From contig BJKQ01000010.1 of NCBI GenBank assembly GCA_006538405.1, forward strand, positions 1,240,001 through 1,304,000: DNA of 64,000 nt, written 5' to 3'. The DNA comes from Hansfordia pulvinata (taxonomy: Eukaryota; Ascomycota; Sordariomycetes; Xylariales). The notes beneath the pieces were generated by a model, which saw nothing but the letters and a program-made list of their open reading frames with translations, was not told the origin of the DNA and did no database searches. Made by a program: the position numbers and the translations under genes. Below, piece by piece: positions 35,682 to 48,847 of the stretch (positions within the stretch are counted from its first letter, which is position 1; each line of letters opens with the position of its first letter).

Positions 35682-38263
35682 TCATATCGTGAGCTTCCCC
35701 GTCGCTCGGATGTCTCTCGAGGAGGCGCCGACGGCAAAAGTGTACTCGCCCTCCGCGATGGCCCATTTCTGAGCAACCGTGTCCCAGTAGCTCAGGTCAC
35801 GCCGCCGCAAGCTGAAGTGCACCGGCGATTCTTGGCCCGGGCTCAGCATGACTTTGCTAAAACCGCGCAAGACGCGGATGGGCTGTTCGGCCTCCGTTGG
35901 GAACGTCACATAAAGCTGGGCGACTTCCGCGCCAGCTGCAGCGCCACTGTTCGAGACACTAGACTGGACGGAAACAACTTCCTCCCACATGTCCTTTTGA
36001 CCTCCCAGAGTGAGCTGTCCGACAGCATGTCTGGACCTCAGTGCCGCCTTATCCGTCACGCGGACATCGACACTTCTTCCGTACTCGAATGAGGTGTAGC
36101 TCAACCCGTGACCGAAAGGGTATCGTACTGAGCGGTTCTTGGCATCGAACCATCTGTAGTCTATGTTGACTCCTTCGCTGAACTCGCAGATGGTCGTGTT
36201 ACAAACTTTGGCCGGGTAGTCGTCTGCACTCTTGGCGATGGTGTGGGTAAGCTTCGCGGCGGGATTGACATCGCCGTAGAGCACGTCTGCGATGGCGTTG
36301 CCAGACTCCTGGCCCAGCAGACCAGTGTAGAGCACAGCCGTCACGTTCTCGTGTTCCACCCAAGTGTCCAAAATCCGTGGGCCAGAGGTGTTGACCACGA
36401 CCACCGTGTTGTTGCAGCTGTTGGCCACGGTGTTGACCATGGCATCTTGCTCATCGTCTGATAGTTTGCTGCGATCGGCCCCCTCGCCTGAAAACGAGTT
36501 CAGGAAGGCAATGCAGACCTCGGCATTCAATGCGTAGTTGTCGATGGATGGTGTCACCGAAGTGCCTTGTCCAAGGCCCCCCATTCCACCGCCGCCGCCG
36601 CCGCCACCTCCCATGCCACCTCCCATACCACCTCCTCCGGGTGTTGCTGGTGCAGAGCTATTCGAAGAGCCAGTCGAAGTCCCATTGCTCCCCATATCTG
36701 GCATGCTGCCCATAGGGCTTGACGATGTGTCGGAATAGGTGTTGTTCATGACCCACCAGATCATGCTGCCGTCCTCCACTGCCCGCGTGGTCAGGGAGTT
36801 GAATGGCGTGATCAAGTACGGCAAGCTCAAAGAGCCTGACCCGACAGACCCGACGAGGTGACCCTGATAGACTTCCGAAGGAGACCCCATGACCGAGAAC
36901 GCCTGGTTGGGGCCCGCCAGGCAAGGCCCGGCATGAGCACCGAACAGAGCAATGGTCCGGGGCTTCTTGAGCGGCAGCCCCCGCCCGTCCCCTGTCTGCT
37001 TATTTCTCAGAAGGGCGATGGATTCCGCAGAAGCCTTGCGAATGAGTTTGGCGTGGTCCCGGCGCACGTTGCGGAACTCCGTTGTGCCAGCCACCTCAGG
37101 CTGCCTGCCGTCATCAAGACCAGCGTGGTAATAGCCTATCACGTTGCGAACGGTCATGTCGTCCAAACGGGCTTGGGTGAAGCTTCCATTGGAGATGCCG
37201 GCCTCCAAAATCTCGGTCGTCCAGTATGAGCTGCTCCCAAAATCCAGTCCTCCATTGGCAGAGCCAAACGAAGTCTTCTGGGAGCTAACATCAGGCATGA
37301 CCAGCCCAGGAAACCCTAATGCCAGACATTAGCCATCGTCCATCGTCCATCGTCCATCGTTTGCGTGGGGTCTTGAATTCGACGAAGACGTACCCAAATC
37401 AGACTTGAGGTATTTGTTGAGAAGCTTGCTGTTCTCGCATGAATACGTGGCGTTCACGCGGTTCATGCCGCACATGACAGCCATCATACCGGCCCTGACT
37501 CCGTCTGCGAAAGGCCATATATAGAGCTCTTGCGCAGTCTTGTCGGCCGCGTTGGAGCTGTATGAGTCACTGGAAGCGCCACTGCCCCCGCCACCTCCCA
37601 TGCCGCCGCCACTCATGCGGTTTGTCTCTTGCTCGTTCAGCAGGAAATGGCGCCCGACTGTGACAACACCTGCTGAGTTCATGCCGGTGATCGCCTCGCC
37701 CATGGAGATACCGGTGAGATAGGGGTCGGGCCCGAACGTCTCGGGGCTTCGTCCGCCATACGGAGTTCGACCGAGTGGGCCAGGCTCCGGACCATTCACC
37801 AGATTGTATCCCATGCCATAGAACTCATCTCCCACAGCGCGAAATTGGCGGCGGATCAAGGCGGGATCCCAAGTCATCCCCAAGGCGTTGGGCATTGTGA
37901 AACCAGACACGGAAAACTGCATATTGACGCTGGCAACCCCGTCTTTGTTCTCGAGGGCTTTCCAAGTCCCATTCTCACCGGTCAGAGACTCCCCCGTAAT
38001 GATTGCCACTTTCTGGGCGTTGGTTAGTCTCGCGACAAACGCCTCGGCTTTTGTGTAAGCATCGGTAGAAATGCCCAAGTCAACTATGTAGAATAAGATT
38101 CTTGGTTAGCGGTGGCAGAGTGAAATCCACAATACAAGACCTAGCTCGACGTACCATGTCCGCTCGAAAGAAGAGCAGCAGAGCCATTATCTGACGAGTT
38201 CGTTTGGACGCAAAGCCCTACGGCGATGGCGGAGATCGCCACAAGGGCCTGAGTGCTTCTCAT
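35682..38263 (-). CDS. Secreted GH3-family glycoside hydrolase (beta-glucosidase-like)
   Basis: Three exons (38263-38155, 38083-37394, 37315-35682) give 810 residues with a signal peptide at 1 to about 22. GH3 landmarks in order: T-N-A-Q-K-V-A-I-I-T-G-E, G-P-L-G-R-T-P-Y-G-G-R, G-R-H-F-L-L-N-E-Q-E, M-C-G-M-N-R-V-N, then G-L-V-M-P-D-V with putative nucleophile Asp275, the C-terminal (alpha/beta) domain with S-G-E-G-A-D-R-S-K-L, G-Q-E-S-G-N-A-I-A-D-V-L-Y-G and a fibronectin III-like C-terminus (G-A-E-V-A-Q-L-Y-V). Extracellular hydrolysis of beta-glucosides is the family role. Odd points: Ser-Asp-Trp around the nucleophile is Pro-Asp-Val, the Lys of K-H is Arg, and two Gly/Met-rich inserts break the protein (about 37583-37620 and 36575-36645). 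Sites for N-glycosylation are frequent. Confidence 0.88.
37333..37360. repeat. 7-bp tandem repeat (CCATCGT)x4 in GH3 intron 2
   Basis: Four perfect copies of CCATCGT inside the intron at 37316-37393, close to its 3' splice site on the minus strand. Confidence 0.9.
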
Positions 38264-40394
38264 TATGGCAACTTGAAAAAGTAGGTTCCTGGCCCTGGAA
38301 GAGCCGAGAGACCCATCGTCGTTCTATGAATAAGATTTATAGAAAGCATTACCCTGTCACCCACCTCTCACGCAAGCATGATCTCGCAGCATGATCTGTT
38401 GGTTGACATCTGGTCGCCAGTGGGTCGGCGGGCTAGACTGTGGATCGGGATTCGTCACTGCTGTGGCGAGCTGGCGTGTACACGCAACGAGACGGGATGC
38501 GGCCGGGAGCACCCTGTCGATTTTTGATTTGAGGGGCTTTTTCTTTATCTTGATCTTGGAGATGTAAAAGAAGCCCCGGCAGATATACAAGGCACGGCAG
38601 GTGCCTCGCGCGGACATTCACCCGAGAGATCTGCCGGGACCGACTGCACCGAAAAGACGAATGCAAGTCCGCGACCGGGGGTTGGCACCGGGGGTTTGGC
38701 TTTGATACCACTCGGACGGGAATAAACGCTGGAGTCGGCGACTCTTCGCTGCTCGCACGCATATGCTGTCCTGTATGAGTAGATGTCATGACCGGGATCA
38801 TTTCGGAACTGGGCAAAAAGGTATCGGCACGATCCGAATTCCTGCACCCCCGCACAGTCAACGCTACAGGGCCGAGTCGGGGCGCTTTGCGATGTTTGGT
38901 GTTTCATCCCGGCGGACAGGTGCGGTGGACGCGTATGTCTTCGCTTTTAGCAATGTGACCTGGGGCAACTCGAAGCCGGCCTAGCGAACGCGTACGTATA
39001 CCCTGGCAGCAGGGCTGATCCGCTCATACTCGTAGTTCTCGTCCGGGATGGAGGAGCAGGAACACCCGTATCAAGCGGGGGGACGGCGAGTCAAACGCGC
39101 GCCCCCAACCTAGATGTCCTCTTGCTCGAGCTTGAAGCCATTCTCTCCCCGACGCGGCGGCAAACGGAGCCATGTGGTCAGGCGGCTGCAACGCGCATTG
39201 GTCAGATGTGGAGAGCCGGGTAGATCGACGCCGAGGTAGGCCTTTTGCACAGTCGGTCACGGTCGCATTACTCGCAGCGAACGTGGGCGTACCGTACCGT
39301 GAATCCGGGTCTGCTGACCTTGTTGATCGGATCCAATCAGACTGGGATGACACGAAGGTGTGTTATTTCCGCAGCCGCACCACGCCAACGTTCACGGATC
39401 GCGACCGGTGATGGACGAAGCGGGTAACTTAGTCGTCGAGCACCCAGGTGTGCCAGGCACGCAGGCCAGGGGCTGGACTGGATTCGTGGACCCGCCGGGA
39501 ACCACTCCCGCGGGTTTTGGGCACGCTGTGGGAGACGAAGAGGATGACAGCCGGTAGCCTGCGAGTAGGTCCTTGGAGCTGCGAGGGCCAATAATAAGGT
39601 GTGCCAAGATTTGATGGTCAAGCCGGCGAGAGAGAGAAACGCGCCCACCGAGTGGTAGTGCGAGGTGTCTTGGAGCCAACGGGGCCTGGGGATGATGACT
39701 GCCGTCCGCCAGCTTCTCCAGGCCAGCCGGGCTTGGTGGGGGCGGGAGGACATCACCACATTGCTGTGTCGCTGTGCATCCATATCAGGAGATCGCGGCA
39801 GGCAGGCAGTCCCGACTTATGAGGGCTTCGAGGACTGGCCGAGCCTTCCCGGTCGTAATCGATACATGAAGCCGACCTCAGCACCCATCCGTACCACCCA
39901 CTCCCATGGAGATTGATGTACACATCGCAGCGCAGGTACTAGGCCTGGTCCCGCGAATCCATCCATGGATCCGTCTGCAGTCGGCGCTGGCCAAAACCCG
40001 CGGATGTATCCTAACCACAGGAGTACACCAGCACTCCCACCAGCACCACGCTGGACGCCGGCCACGACGCGCACAGGCATACATGTCGGCAAAGGCACAG
40101 GCACAGGCGCAGGCGCTCTCGCTGGCGTCCGCTGTCGACCGCCGCCCCTCCAGGCCAAGGACTGCCTCTGCCCGGTTCACCCCCCATGACGCGACCGTCC
40201 ATTCACATGCACATCAATCGCCGAGCGCCATCGCGATCACAACCTGCCGTCACGCGTCGTCCCCGTCGACCACCCCCGTTCCCCAGCCTGGCTGCAGCGC
40301 AGGCTGCCGTGCGACCGGACCACCCACCGCCCCTCATCTCCCCGACATCCATCCACAGCCGCCCTGATGACACCGCCTGGCTCAGGTCTTCCTC
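38264..40394. other. Intergenic region, about 2.1 kb, no gene recognised
   Basis: It separates the divergent GH3 gene and the third Zn2Cys6 gene. One TACTCGTA octamer at 39027-39034 and a GGCACAGGCACAGGC-type run near 40090. Open frames on either strand lack family features. Confidence 0.45.
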
Positions 40395-42533
40395 ATGGCC
40401 GATAGCCAATCCGCGGACAAGCAGGCATGGAGAAAGCGCCCTCGCAAGTTCGCGCCCAAGCGCAAGACGGGCTGCAAGACGTGCAAGTGAGTTCCAGCCG
40501 CCCTGCTCCGGTGCCAGCAGTCATTGCCGCGCCGCCCTCCAAAAACAGCGGGGAGCCGGGGGCCTGCGTCTCGACTGCCGCAGGACCCTCCGACTGCCAC
40601 GCCCTTCAAGACCCTGTCTGACCACTCTATTCGCCTCCAAAGAGTCCGTCGCATCAAGTGCGATGAGGGCAAACCCAAATGCCGCAACTGCACTTCCACT
40701 GGCCGAACTTGCGACGGCTACAGCCCGCCCGATCCCTTGCTGATCGGGGCCGCTGCCGCGACCGCCGCGACCGCTGCCGGGCCTGACAATGGCGACCACG
40801 GCCGCGACCAGGTCGGACACCACCGGTCCCGCGTCGTTCCGGCCTATTCTGGCTGTCAGGAGCAGGGGCAGCCCCTGACCGCCTACGAAGCCTGGAAACT
40901 CAGCCAGCGTCGAGGTGCTGCTCCCTGGGTCCACTCGTCTCCCGGCTCGCTGCTATTCCTGCCCATAACATCTTTGGAGGAGGGCAATGCACTCGACTTC
41001 TTCAAGATACAAACGGTGACTGTTCTGGCGCTCGGGGACTCGAAGGAACAAACCACATGGTCGCGAGTACTGGCACAGTTCATCGGGACCAAGAGGAGCG
41101 TGCAGCATGCCGCCATCGCTCTGGCATCGCTGCATCGCCCCTTCAGCCTCGGCCAGGAAGAGGCGGGCCGCAAAATCCCGCGAAACGCGCCAAGTTTCGT
41201 ACCTCACGAGTATGCGCTGCGCCACTATAACCAGGCTATCCACTGCCTGCTGGAGGAGGCCGGCGGGGGCACGGATTTCGACTACGATTTGGCTACCGCT
41301 ACCGCGCTCGTCACCTGCATTCTGCTCACCAGCTTCGAGTGCCTATCCGTCAACTACGACCGCATGATCTTTCACTACAGAAATGGGGTTCGTCTTCTGG
41401 AGGAGGCGAGACTCAAAATCCACGACCGCAGAGGCAACTCGAATCATTCAGACCGGAGAGAGGTCCTCGAGCAAGTTGCCTCGCAGTTTAGAAGGCTGGA
41501 CATACACGGTCTCAACTTCTACTCGAAAAAGATGCCGATGCTCCCACACTACACGCGGGATCTTTGGTGGAGAGATACGCCAACAAGCAGCCCTGAGAAC
41601 CCCCTCCCTCTAACCATGGGAGATGCTAAGAATGCTCTCCATCATCTGATGGCAGAAACCGCCGTCTTCAAACAGCGGGAGATGCGGATAGTGTTTGAGC
41701 AACCGGGCCCGAGCAAGACAGCGCGAGAAGCCCACAGAAAGGCCCTCGAACAGTTGGAAACGGAGAGGTCGGCCTATCTCGACGCCCTGCAACGATGGCC
41801 CTTCACATTTGCATCGGTTCTGAACCCACCGCAGGGCCACGCCAAGGCCGAAACAGCACGCGATAGTTGCTACATGCACATGAACCAGAAGCTGGTGTAT
41901 ATCAACCTAGCAGTGGGGGAGGGTGGGAATGAGCTTAAGTGGGACAACCACCTCGGCATGTACCGGGAGATTGTGGATTTGGCGGAATTGGCCGAGTCCT
42001 TTGCCACCGGAGAGAGATCGCTGTCGCCCGAAGACGACAGAGGCAGACGTGAGAACAGCGCAGACCGTCCCATTCTCCCCGTATTCACGCATGATGAGTT
42101 TGGCATTGTACCGATTCTCATGCAAGTGGGATATCGATGTCGCGATCCCATCACTCGACGACGAGGAGCTGGTGTGCTGGAACGGTCCAAGAGACGTGAG
42201 TCTGTCTGGGATGCCCAGCTCAACGCCAAGGGGCTCATGCTGTGTGCGACAGTGGAGGAAAGGTGCGCACGAGGGCCCGACGGCCCGCCCATCACCCACG
42301 CCTCACAGATACCCGTCCAGCATCGGGCCTACAGAGGGGGCTTCGAAGCACCGCCGGAAGGGTCTGGAGGCGCAGACAAGATCGTATTTGCACTTGGCAT
42401 CGAGGGAACAAGCACAAGCAGAGTCATGGCCGCCGATATCAGCCCGGATTGGAATCTGGATCAGCCACTGGTTTTATATGAGTTGGATCGCGAGCATGGC
42501 ATCGAGGATGGGCTCCAATGCATACAGCAATGA
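40395..42533 (+). CDS. Zn2Cys6 transcription factor
   Basis: Two exons (40395-40486 and 40643-42533) give 660 residues. Exon 1 encodes a basic lead (K-R-P-R-K-F-A-P-K-R-K-T-G) and the first two cysteines; the second exon completes the cluster Cys27-x2-Cys30-x6-Cys37-x6-Cys44-x2-Cys47-x6-Cys54, followed by D-G-Y. The acceptor CAAAG is weak but is the only one that restores K-V-R-R-I-K-C-D-E-G. The remainder includes G-V-R-L-L-E-E-A and D-I-H-G-L-N-F-Y, typical of the large fungal Zn2Cys6 group (C-K-T-C-K-x-R-R-x-K-C-D-E), often annotated as C6 zinc finger domain proteins. Nuclear; targets unknown. It diverges from the GH3 gene across 2.1 kb, so co-regulation is possible but not shown. Confidence 0.86.
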
Positions 42534-43201
42534 AATTGCGGGAGAGTAGTCGAGAAGGCAAAAAGTCACATTTCCATCGATATACGGAGTACTTTGAGCA
42601 GACGCTCCCCAGTAGCCGTGACGCCTCCTCCTCCAGTCACAGGCTCGAAGCACACTCAGAGCCATGAGGCATGAAAGCGCACTCTTGCCCTAGGGTGCTC
42701 AGAGACCTGCCCAGACTAGATCAAAGTATGCGACTTTCAGAGCGTTGAAGTCGAAATTCCGACGTAAGCTGCTGGGTGTCGCGCGTCAGCGCGGCTTGAT
42801 GCAACTAATGAAATTTCTTACCTGGGCGTCACGGCACTCATTGGTGAATGCGGGACTTATCATTCTATCGCATACAATGCGACAAAGAAGTTTCCGCTTA
42901 TCAGTGGTCAATCGGTGACAAAGTGGGGCACTGCTGCCGTTCAGGTGCAGAGCTTGCTAACGATCAAGCCGAAAAAATTTGGGCTGGCAGGGGAAAAAAA
43001 GATAGCCCGGGCCATCCCACTACCATACCACCGCAACCACGACGACGGTAAGGGTCAGGACAACGCTGCCGAGGACGAAGACGACAGCCCCGAAGAAGAC
43101 GATTGAGCGCGTCATTGCTGCCGTTCTCATCTCAGCATTCACGGACCGCCGCACACCAACTTGCATACCCTCCGTCTGATACACCCCAACCAACCGCAAC
43201 C
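42534..43201. other. Intergenic region upstream of NOP58
   Basis: No gene seen. It holds the 3' flank of the Zn2Cys6 gene and the promoter and leader of NOP58. Confidence 0.5.
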
Positions 43202-44881
43202 ATGACAAAGGTGGACTTCCTGCTGCACGAGTCGGCCGTCGGCTACGCCTTGTTCAAGGTGGTGCACCAACAGGATGCCGTTGGCCTCCACCTCAAGGAG
43301 GTTCAACAGGCCGGTCAGGACCTGGCCAAGTTCGGCAAGATGGTTCAGCTGGTCAACTTCGCGCCGTGGAGGTAAGCCAAGACCCAATTGCAGGCCAGGA
43401 GCTTTGCATTGGCGCAGAGATATGTCGTTTCGGATTTTCAAAGCTGACTTTGACTCGGTAGAAATGCCGCCGACGCTCTCGAGAACATCAACATGATTTC
43501 CGAGGGAATCCTGCCCGACTACCTCAAGTCCGACCTCGAACTGAACCTGCCCACTTCCAAGAAGAGCAAGATAGTACTGGGCGTTGCCGACAAGGCCCTT
43601 GCCGGCTCCATCAAGGCCGAGTTCTCTGGCGTCGAGTGCGAGACAGGCGACACGTCCGAGGTCGTTGCCGACCTGCTGCGAGGCGTCCGCCTGCACGCGT
43701 CCAAGTTGCTCAAGGGTCTTGAGGAGGGCGACGTAGAGCGCGCTCAGCTCGGTCTCGGCCACGCCTACTCGCGCGGCAAGGTCAAGTTCAACGTTCACAA
43801 GAACGACAACCACATCATCCGAGCCATTGCTACCCTTGACAACCTCGACAAGGGCATCAACCTCTTCTCGCAGAAGGTTCGCGAGTGGTACGGCTGGCAC
43901 TTCCCTGAGCTTTACAGCATTGTTTCCGACAACATGGCCTACGCTCAGCTGGCTCTCTTCATCGGCGACAAATCCACCTTGTCCAACGACAAGCTGCACG
44001 ACCTGGCCGCCCTGGTCAGCGAGGACGAGGAGAAGGCCCAGGAAATCATCACCAAGGCCAAGATCTCCATGGGTCGTGACATTTCCAAGGTCGACATGGA
44101 CAACATCTCAACCTTCGCTGCCCGTGTCGTCAAGCTCGCCGAGTACCGGAGGACGCTGTACTCTTACCTGGTCGACAAGATGAATACTGTTGCCCCCAAC
44201 TTGGCCGCCCTCATCGGGGAGGTCGTTGCCGCGCGTCTCATCCAGAAGGCTGGTTCGCTCACCAACCTGGCCAAGTACCCCGCCTCCACACTTCAGATTC
44301 TCGGTGCTGAGAAGGCGCTTTTCCGCGCCCTCAAGACCAAGGGCAACACTCCCAAGTTCGGCCTCATCTACCACAGCACCTACATCGGCCGTGCCAGCAC
44401 CAAGGACAAGGGCCGCATCTCGCGTTACCTCGCCAATAAGTGCAGTATTGCCAGCCGTATCGACAACTTCTCCGAGCAGCCTTCCAAGGTCTTCGGCAAC
44501 GCCCTCAAGGCCCAGGTCGAAGACCGCCTGGAGTTCTACGCCACTGGCAAGAAACCCACGAAAAACCAAGACGCCATGGTGAGGCTCTCCACGCCCCCTC
44601 TCCCAATTAATATGACGCATGCTGACTCAGTTTGACAGACCCAGGCTATTGCGGACATCATGGCCGACGGCGGTGACGACACGCTGGCTGTGGATGCCGA
44701 GATGATCGACGCACCTTTGTCGGTAAACACTGAGGGCGCATCCAAAAAGGAGAAGAAGGAGAAGAAAGACAAGAAGGAGAAGAAGGACAAGAAGCGCAAG
44801 GCCAGCGATGTTCACGAGGCTGTCGAAGCAAGTGGCGAGAAGGAGAAGAAGAAGAAGAAGAAGCGCCACTCCGAGGCGTAG
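43202..44881 (+). CDS. NOP58: Nucleolar protein 58, box C/D snoRNP core
   Basis: Three exons (43202-43371, 43462-44578, 44639-44881) give 509 residues. The N-terminal NOP5 domain begins [13 protein letters not shown]. The central coiled coil and Nop domain are complete: G-W-H-F-P-E-L, then [14 protein letters not shown], then [15 protein letters not shown], then P-K-F-G-L-I-Y-H. The C-terminus is a Lys/Glu-rich tail (repeated K-K-E-K-K-D-K). It works with Nop56, Snu13 and fibrillarin in 2'-O-methylation and processing of rRNA in the nucleolus. The last intron places the basic tail in its own exon. Length and tail are normal for the family. Confidence 0.97.
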
Positions 44882-45826
44882 ACTTTCCAGGGATATCTTC
44901 TCCGGTCTTGTGGGGATACCCTTTCCACGGCCTCCCCCTTCGAGAGACCACACACCTGTTTTTCGATTCGCTGTCCGGCGCGAAGAGCCAGTGAGCTAAG
45001 AGGGATATGAGGGGCTTGTGGACTTGTACTGACTTGACTTGCGAATGCGGATGTGTGATGACGGGAGTTCACGCGCATGGGCCAGGCGTTTATCTTGTTA
45101 CCTATTTGATTTGATCTTTTTCTTCTTCTTTGAATTGCTCGTGTCTACAGTTTCTCTCGTCCCTAAGAAAACGACGGGAGGCAGATGATATCATCAGGTT
45201 GATCATGTTCCGACGTATCTTCGATTGTCATGGATGCTTGAAAACTTTCTACCAGTCCTGTGTTGTCTCGTCGGCCCGTGAGACCCGATTTTTGGCCCGA
45301 GAAGCAGCTTTAATCTTGAAGTGGCTGCAGATATCTATGTTGTTCCAATGGGCAACATCTCGTACACACGAGTACAGCCGAAAAAATGGCGTGGGGGTTG
45401 ATCTTGCGCATGACGGACCGAAGTACATGGACAACCTTGAGAATGGAGGATAGGTCATCTACTTGGTTTCAAAAAATGTATACTGCCAATCAGACGTTTA
45501 GCCGGCAGAAAATGATCAGCGTCGCCCATGAGGTGTTGCTCTGAGGGCCTTGGGCAGGCCAGGGTGATGAAAGGATTGGTGTCAATGGAGACTGCATTGG
45601 AATCACCTTCATCAATAGCAACGGATTTTGAGTCGTCATTCAGATTTTCATTGGTTGGACTCTACCCTCGCGGGAAGAGAAGAAAGAGCTCGTCTAGGTC
45701 ACATGATCATAATAGTTCGTTTCATCCCGCACTTTCTGTCCCTTGGACCATCCTCGAAGACCGCCTCCTTGCATCCATTTTTTTGAAATCCGATAACACC
45801 CCAATTGCAATAGCTGCGACTTTTCC
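44882..45826. other. Convergent intergenic region between NOP58 and ubiquitin-S27a
   Basis: No gene recognised. T-rich tracts just after NOP58 (45109-45131, TTTGATCTTTTTCTTCTTC) may be 3'-end signals. Confidence 0.45.
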
Positions 45827-47198
<1,372 letters not shown>

Positions 47199-47941
47199 AT
47201 GGTCAAGAAGAGAAAGAACAAGTCAGTGCTGCCGCGCCGCCACCCCGGCATTATCTCGAGCTCCCGTCGCTAACCCCCCTACAGCGGCCGCAACAAGAAG
47301 GGCCGCGGCCACACCAAGCCCATCCGCTGCAGCAACTGCTCGCGATGCACTCCCAAGGACAAGGCGATCAAGAGATTCACCATCCGCAACATGGTCGAGT
47401 CTGCAGCCATCCGTACGTCGCACCCGACCCCCGCAACAGCCGCCAGATTCGATCCTCAATTCGCACCCGCAAACCCTCGACGCCATTTGAGCACCATCGA
47501 ATCTTTGGCTCCAGAGGAGTGTACCTCTCGAAAAGGGACGAAATGGCTAACATGTGTTCATTCGTACAGGTGATATCTCGGACGCCTCCGTGTTCGCCGA
47601 GTACACGGTTCCCAAGATGTACCTCAAGCTGCAGTACTGTGTCTCTTGCGCCATCCACGGCAAGATTGTCCGGTACGTTGATCCTCTCACGAGGGAACGA
47701 CTACGCGCTCTATCTGTTGCGTCGTATGCGGTTGAGAAGAGCCTTGGTCGAACCTCGAACCGCCCTGCGGTCGTGCCCCCACAAACTATGAAACCCCTCC
47801 GTACTGACAACCCCTCACAGTGTCCGCTCGCGTGTCGGCCGTCGCAACCGTGCCCCCCCGCCGCGCATCCGGTACAACAAGGACGGCAAGAAGGTCGTCC
47901 CCACCCAGGCTGCCAAGGCCGGTGCTGGTGTTGGTGCGTAA
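47199..47941 (+). CDS. rps26: 40S ribosomal protein S26 (eS26)
   Basis: Four exons (47199-47221, 47285-47412, 47570-47672, 47821-47941) give 124 residues. Exon 1 encodes only M-V-K-K-R-K-N. The protein has the S26 hallmarks: [11 protein letters not shown], the zinc-binding R-C-S-N-C-S-R-C and [10 protein letters not shown] pairs, and V-P-K-D-like lead (here [10 protein letters not shown]). The C-terminus [10 protein letters not shown] is the part that contacts mRNA and the 18S 3' end region in the small subunit. Introns are early and short, as usual for this gene. Confidence 0.96.
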
Positions 47942-48847
47942 AAAAATCGACGTCTTTCGGTGTCTTCGGGGTAGCATTATGGGTCTGGGATGTCTTCAGT
48001 TGTCAACGGAAAAGGTCCAGCTTTCATGGCCACGGGTTTCCGCACGGCAACATCTCTTCAGATAATGACTTGAATGAATCCAGAGTCATATTTGACATGA
48101 CACTCATGCTGTCCCAAACTTATCTTATCCCCTGCCAGTGAAAATTATGTTTGTGAGCTCAGATTCATCACCGTGGCGGCATTTCATACATCGGCATCAG
48201 CCTTCGATTGCCGGTCCATGATTTTATCGCGCAACTCGCTCTTGATTCATCAGCTCTCCTTGCCAGTGACGACTGATCTGCACGTTCTATCTTCGTCGTC
48301 GTAATACATCTGTGGCGGCACAATATATTCAGCTTCATTTATCTTACCGTTCAGCGACCGCTTTATACGAGTTATAATAGATTCACCGATGGTAGGCGAG
48401 TTCACTGTCCATGTGAAGAACACCGCTTGGGCCCGCCAATGCTACTGTACACATAATATTATCAAACAGCAGGTGCCCTAAAGGCGGATAGTTTACCCGT
48501 TAAAATGGGAAACACCACGACACTGAACATTCCTAGAGACATCAGACAAAACCCTTGGTCATATCACTTCTTTTGGCATGGAGCTGTAATTCAATCGGTC
48601 TCTCGCTCGTAAGCTGAAAATGGGTTTCCTGGAAATATCTCATATGCCTCTCATGATCTTCGTAACAAATCGCGTCCGACACGCCAGTAACTGCAGCCTT
48701 GTCCACCCCTGACGCCCCGCCTCGCCAAATATTCAATCCTGATATGTACATCTAAGCGGAAGCGGAAATCCATGACTCAACCTCGTCGTTTGTCGTTGCT
48801 CGTCATTCCCTCTCGCTGGCGTCTCTGGGCGCCAATCGATTCTGTCC
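47942..48847. other. Intergenic region between RPS26 and SMC4
   Basis: No gene seen; it is the 3' flank of both genes (convergent). Composition is more AT-rich than the surrounding exons. Confidence 0.5.
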
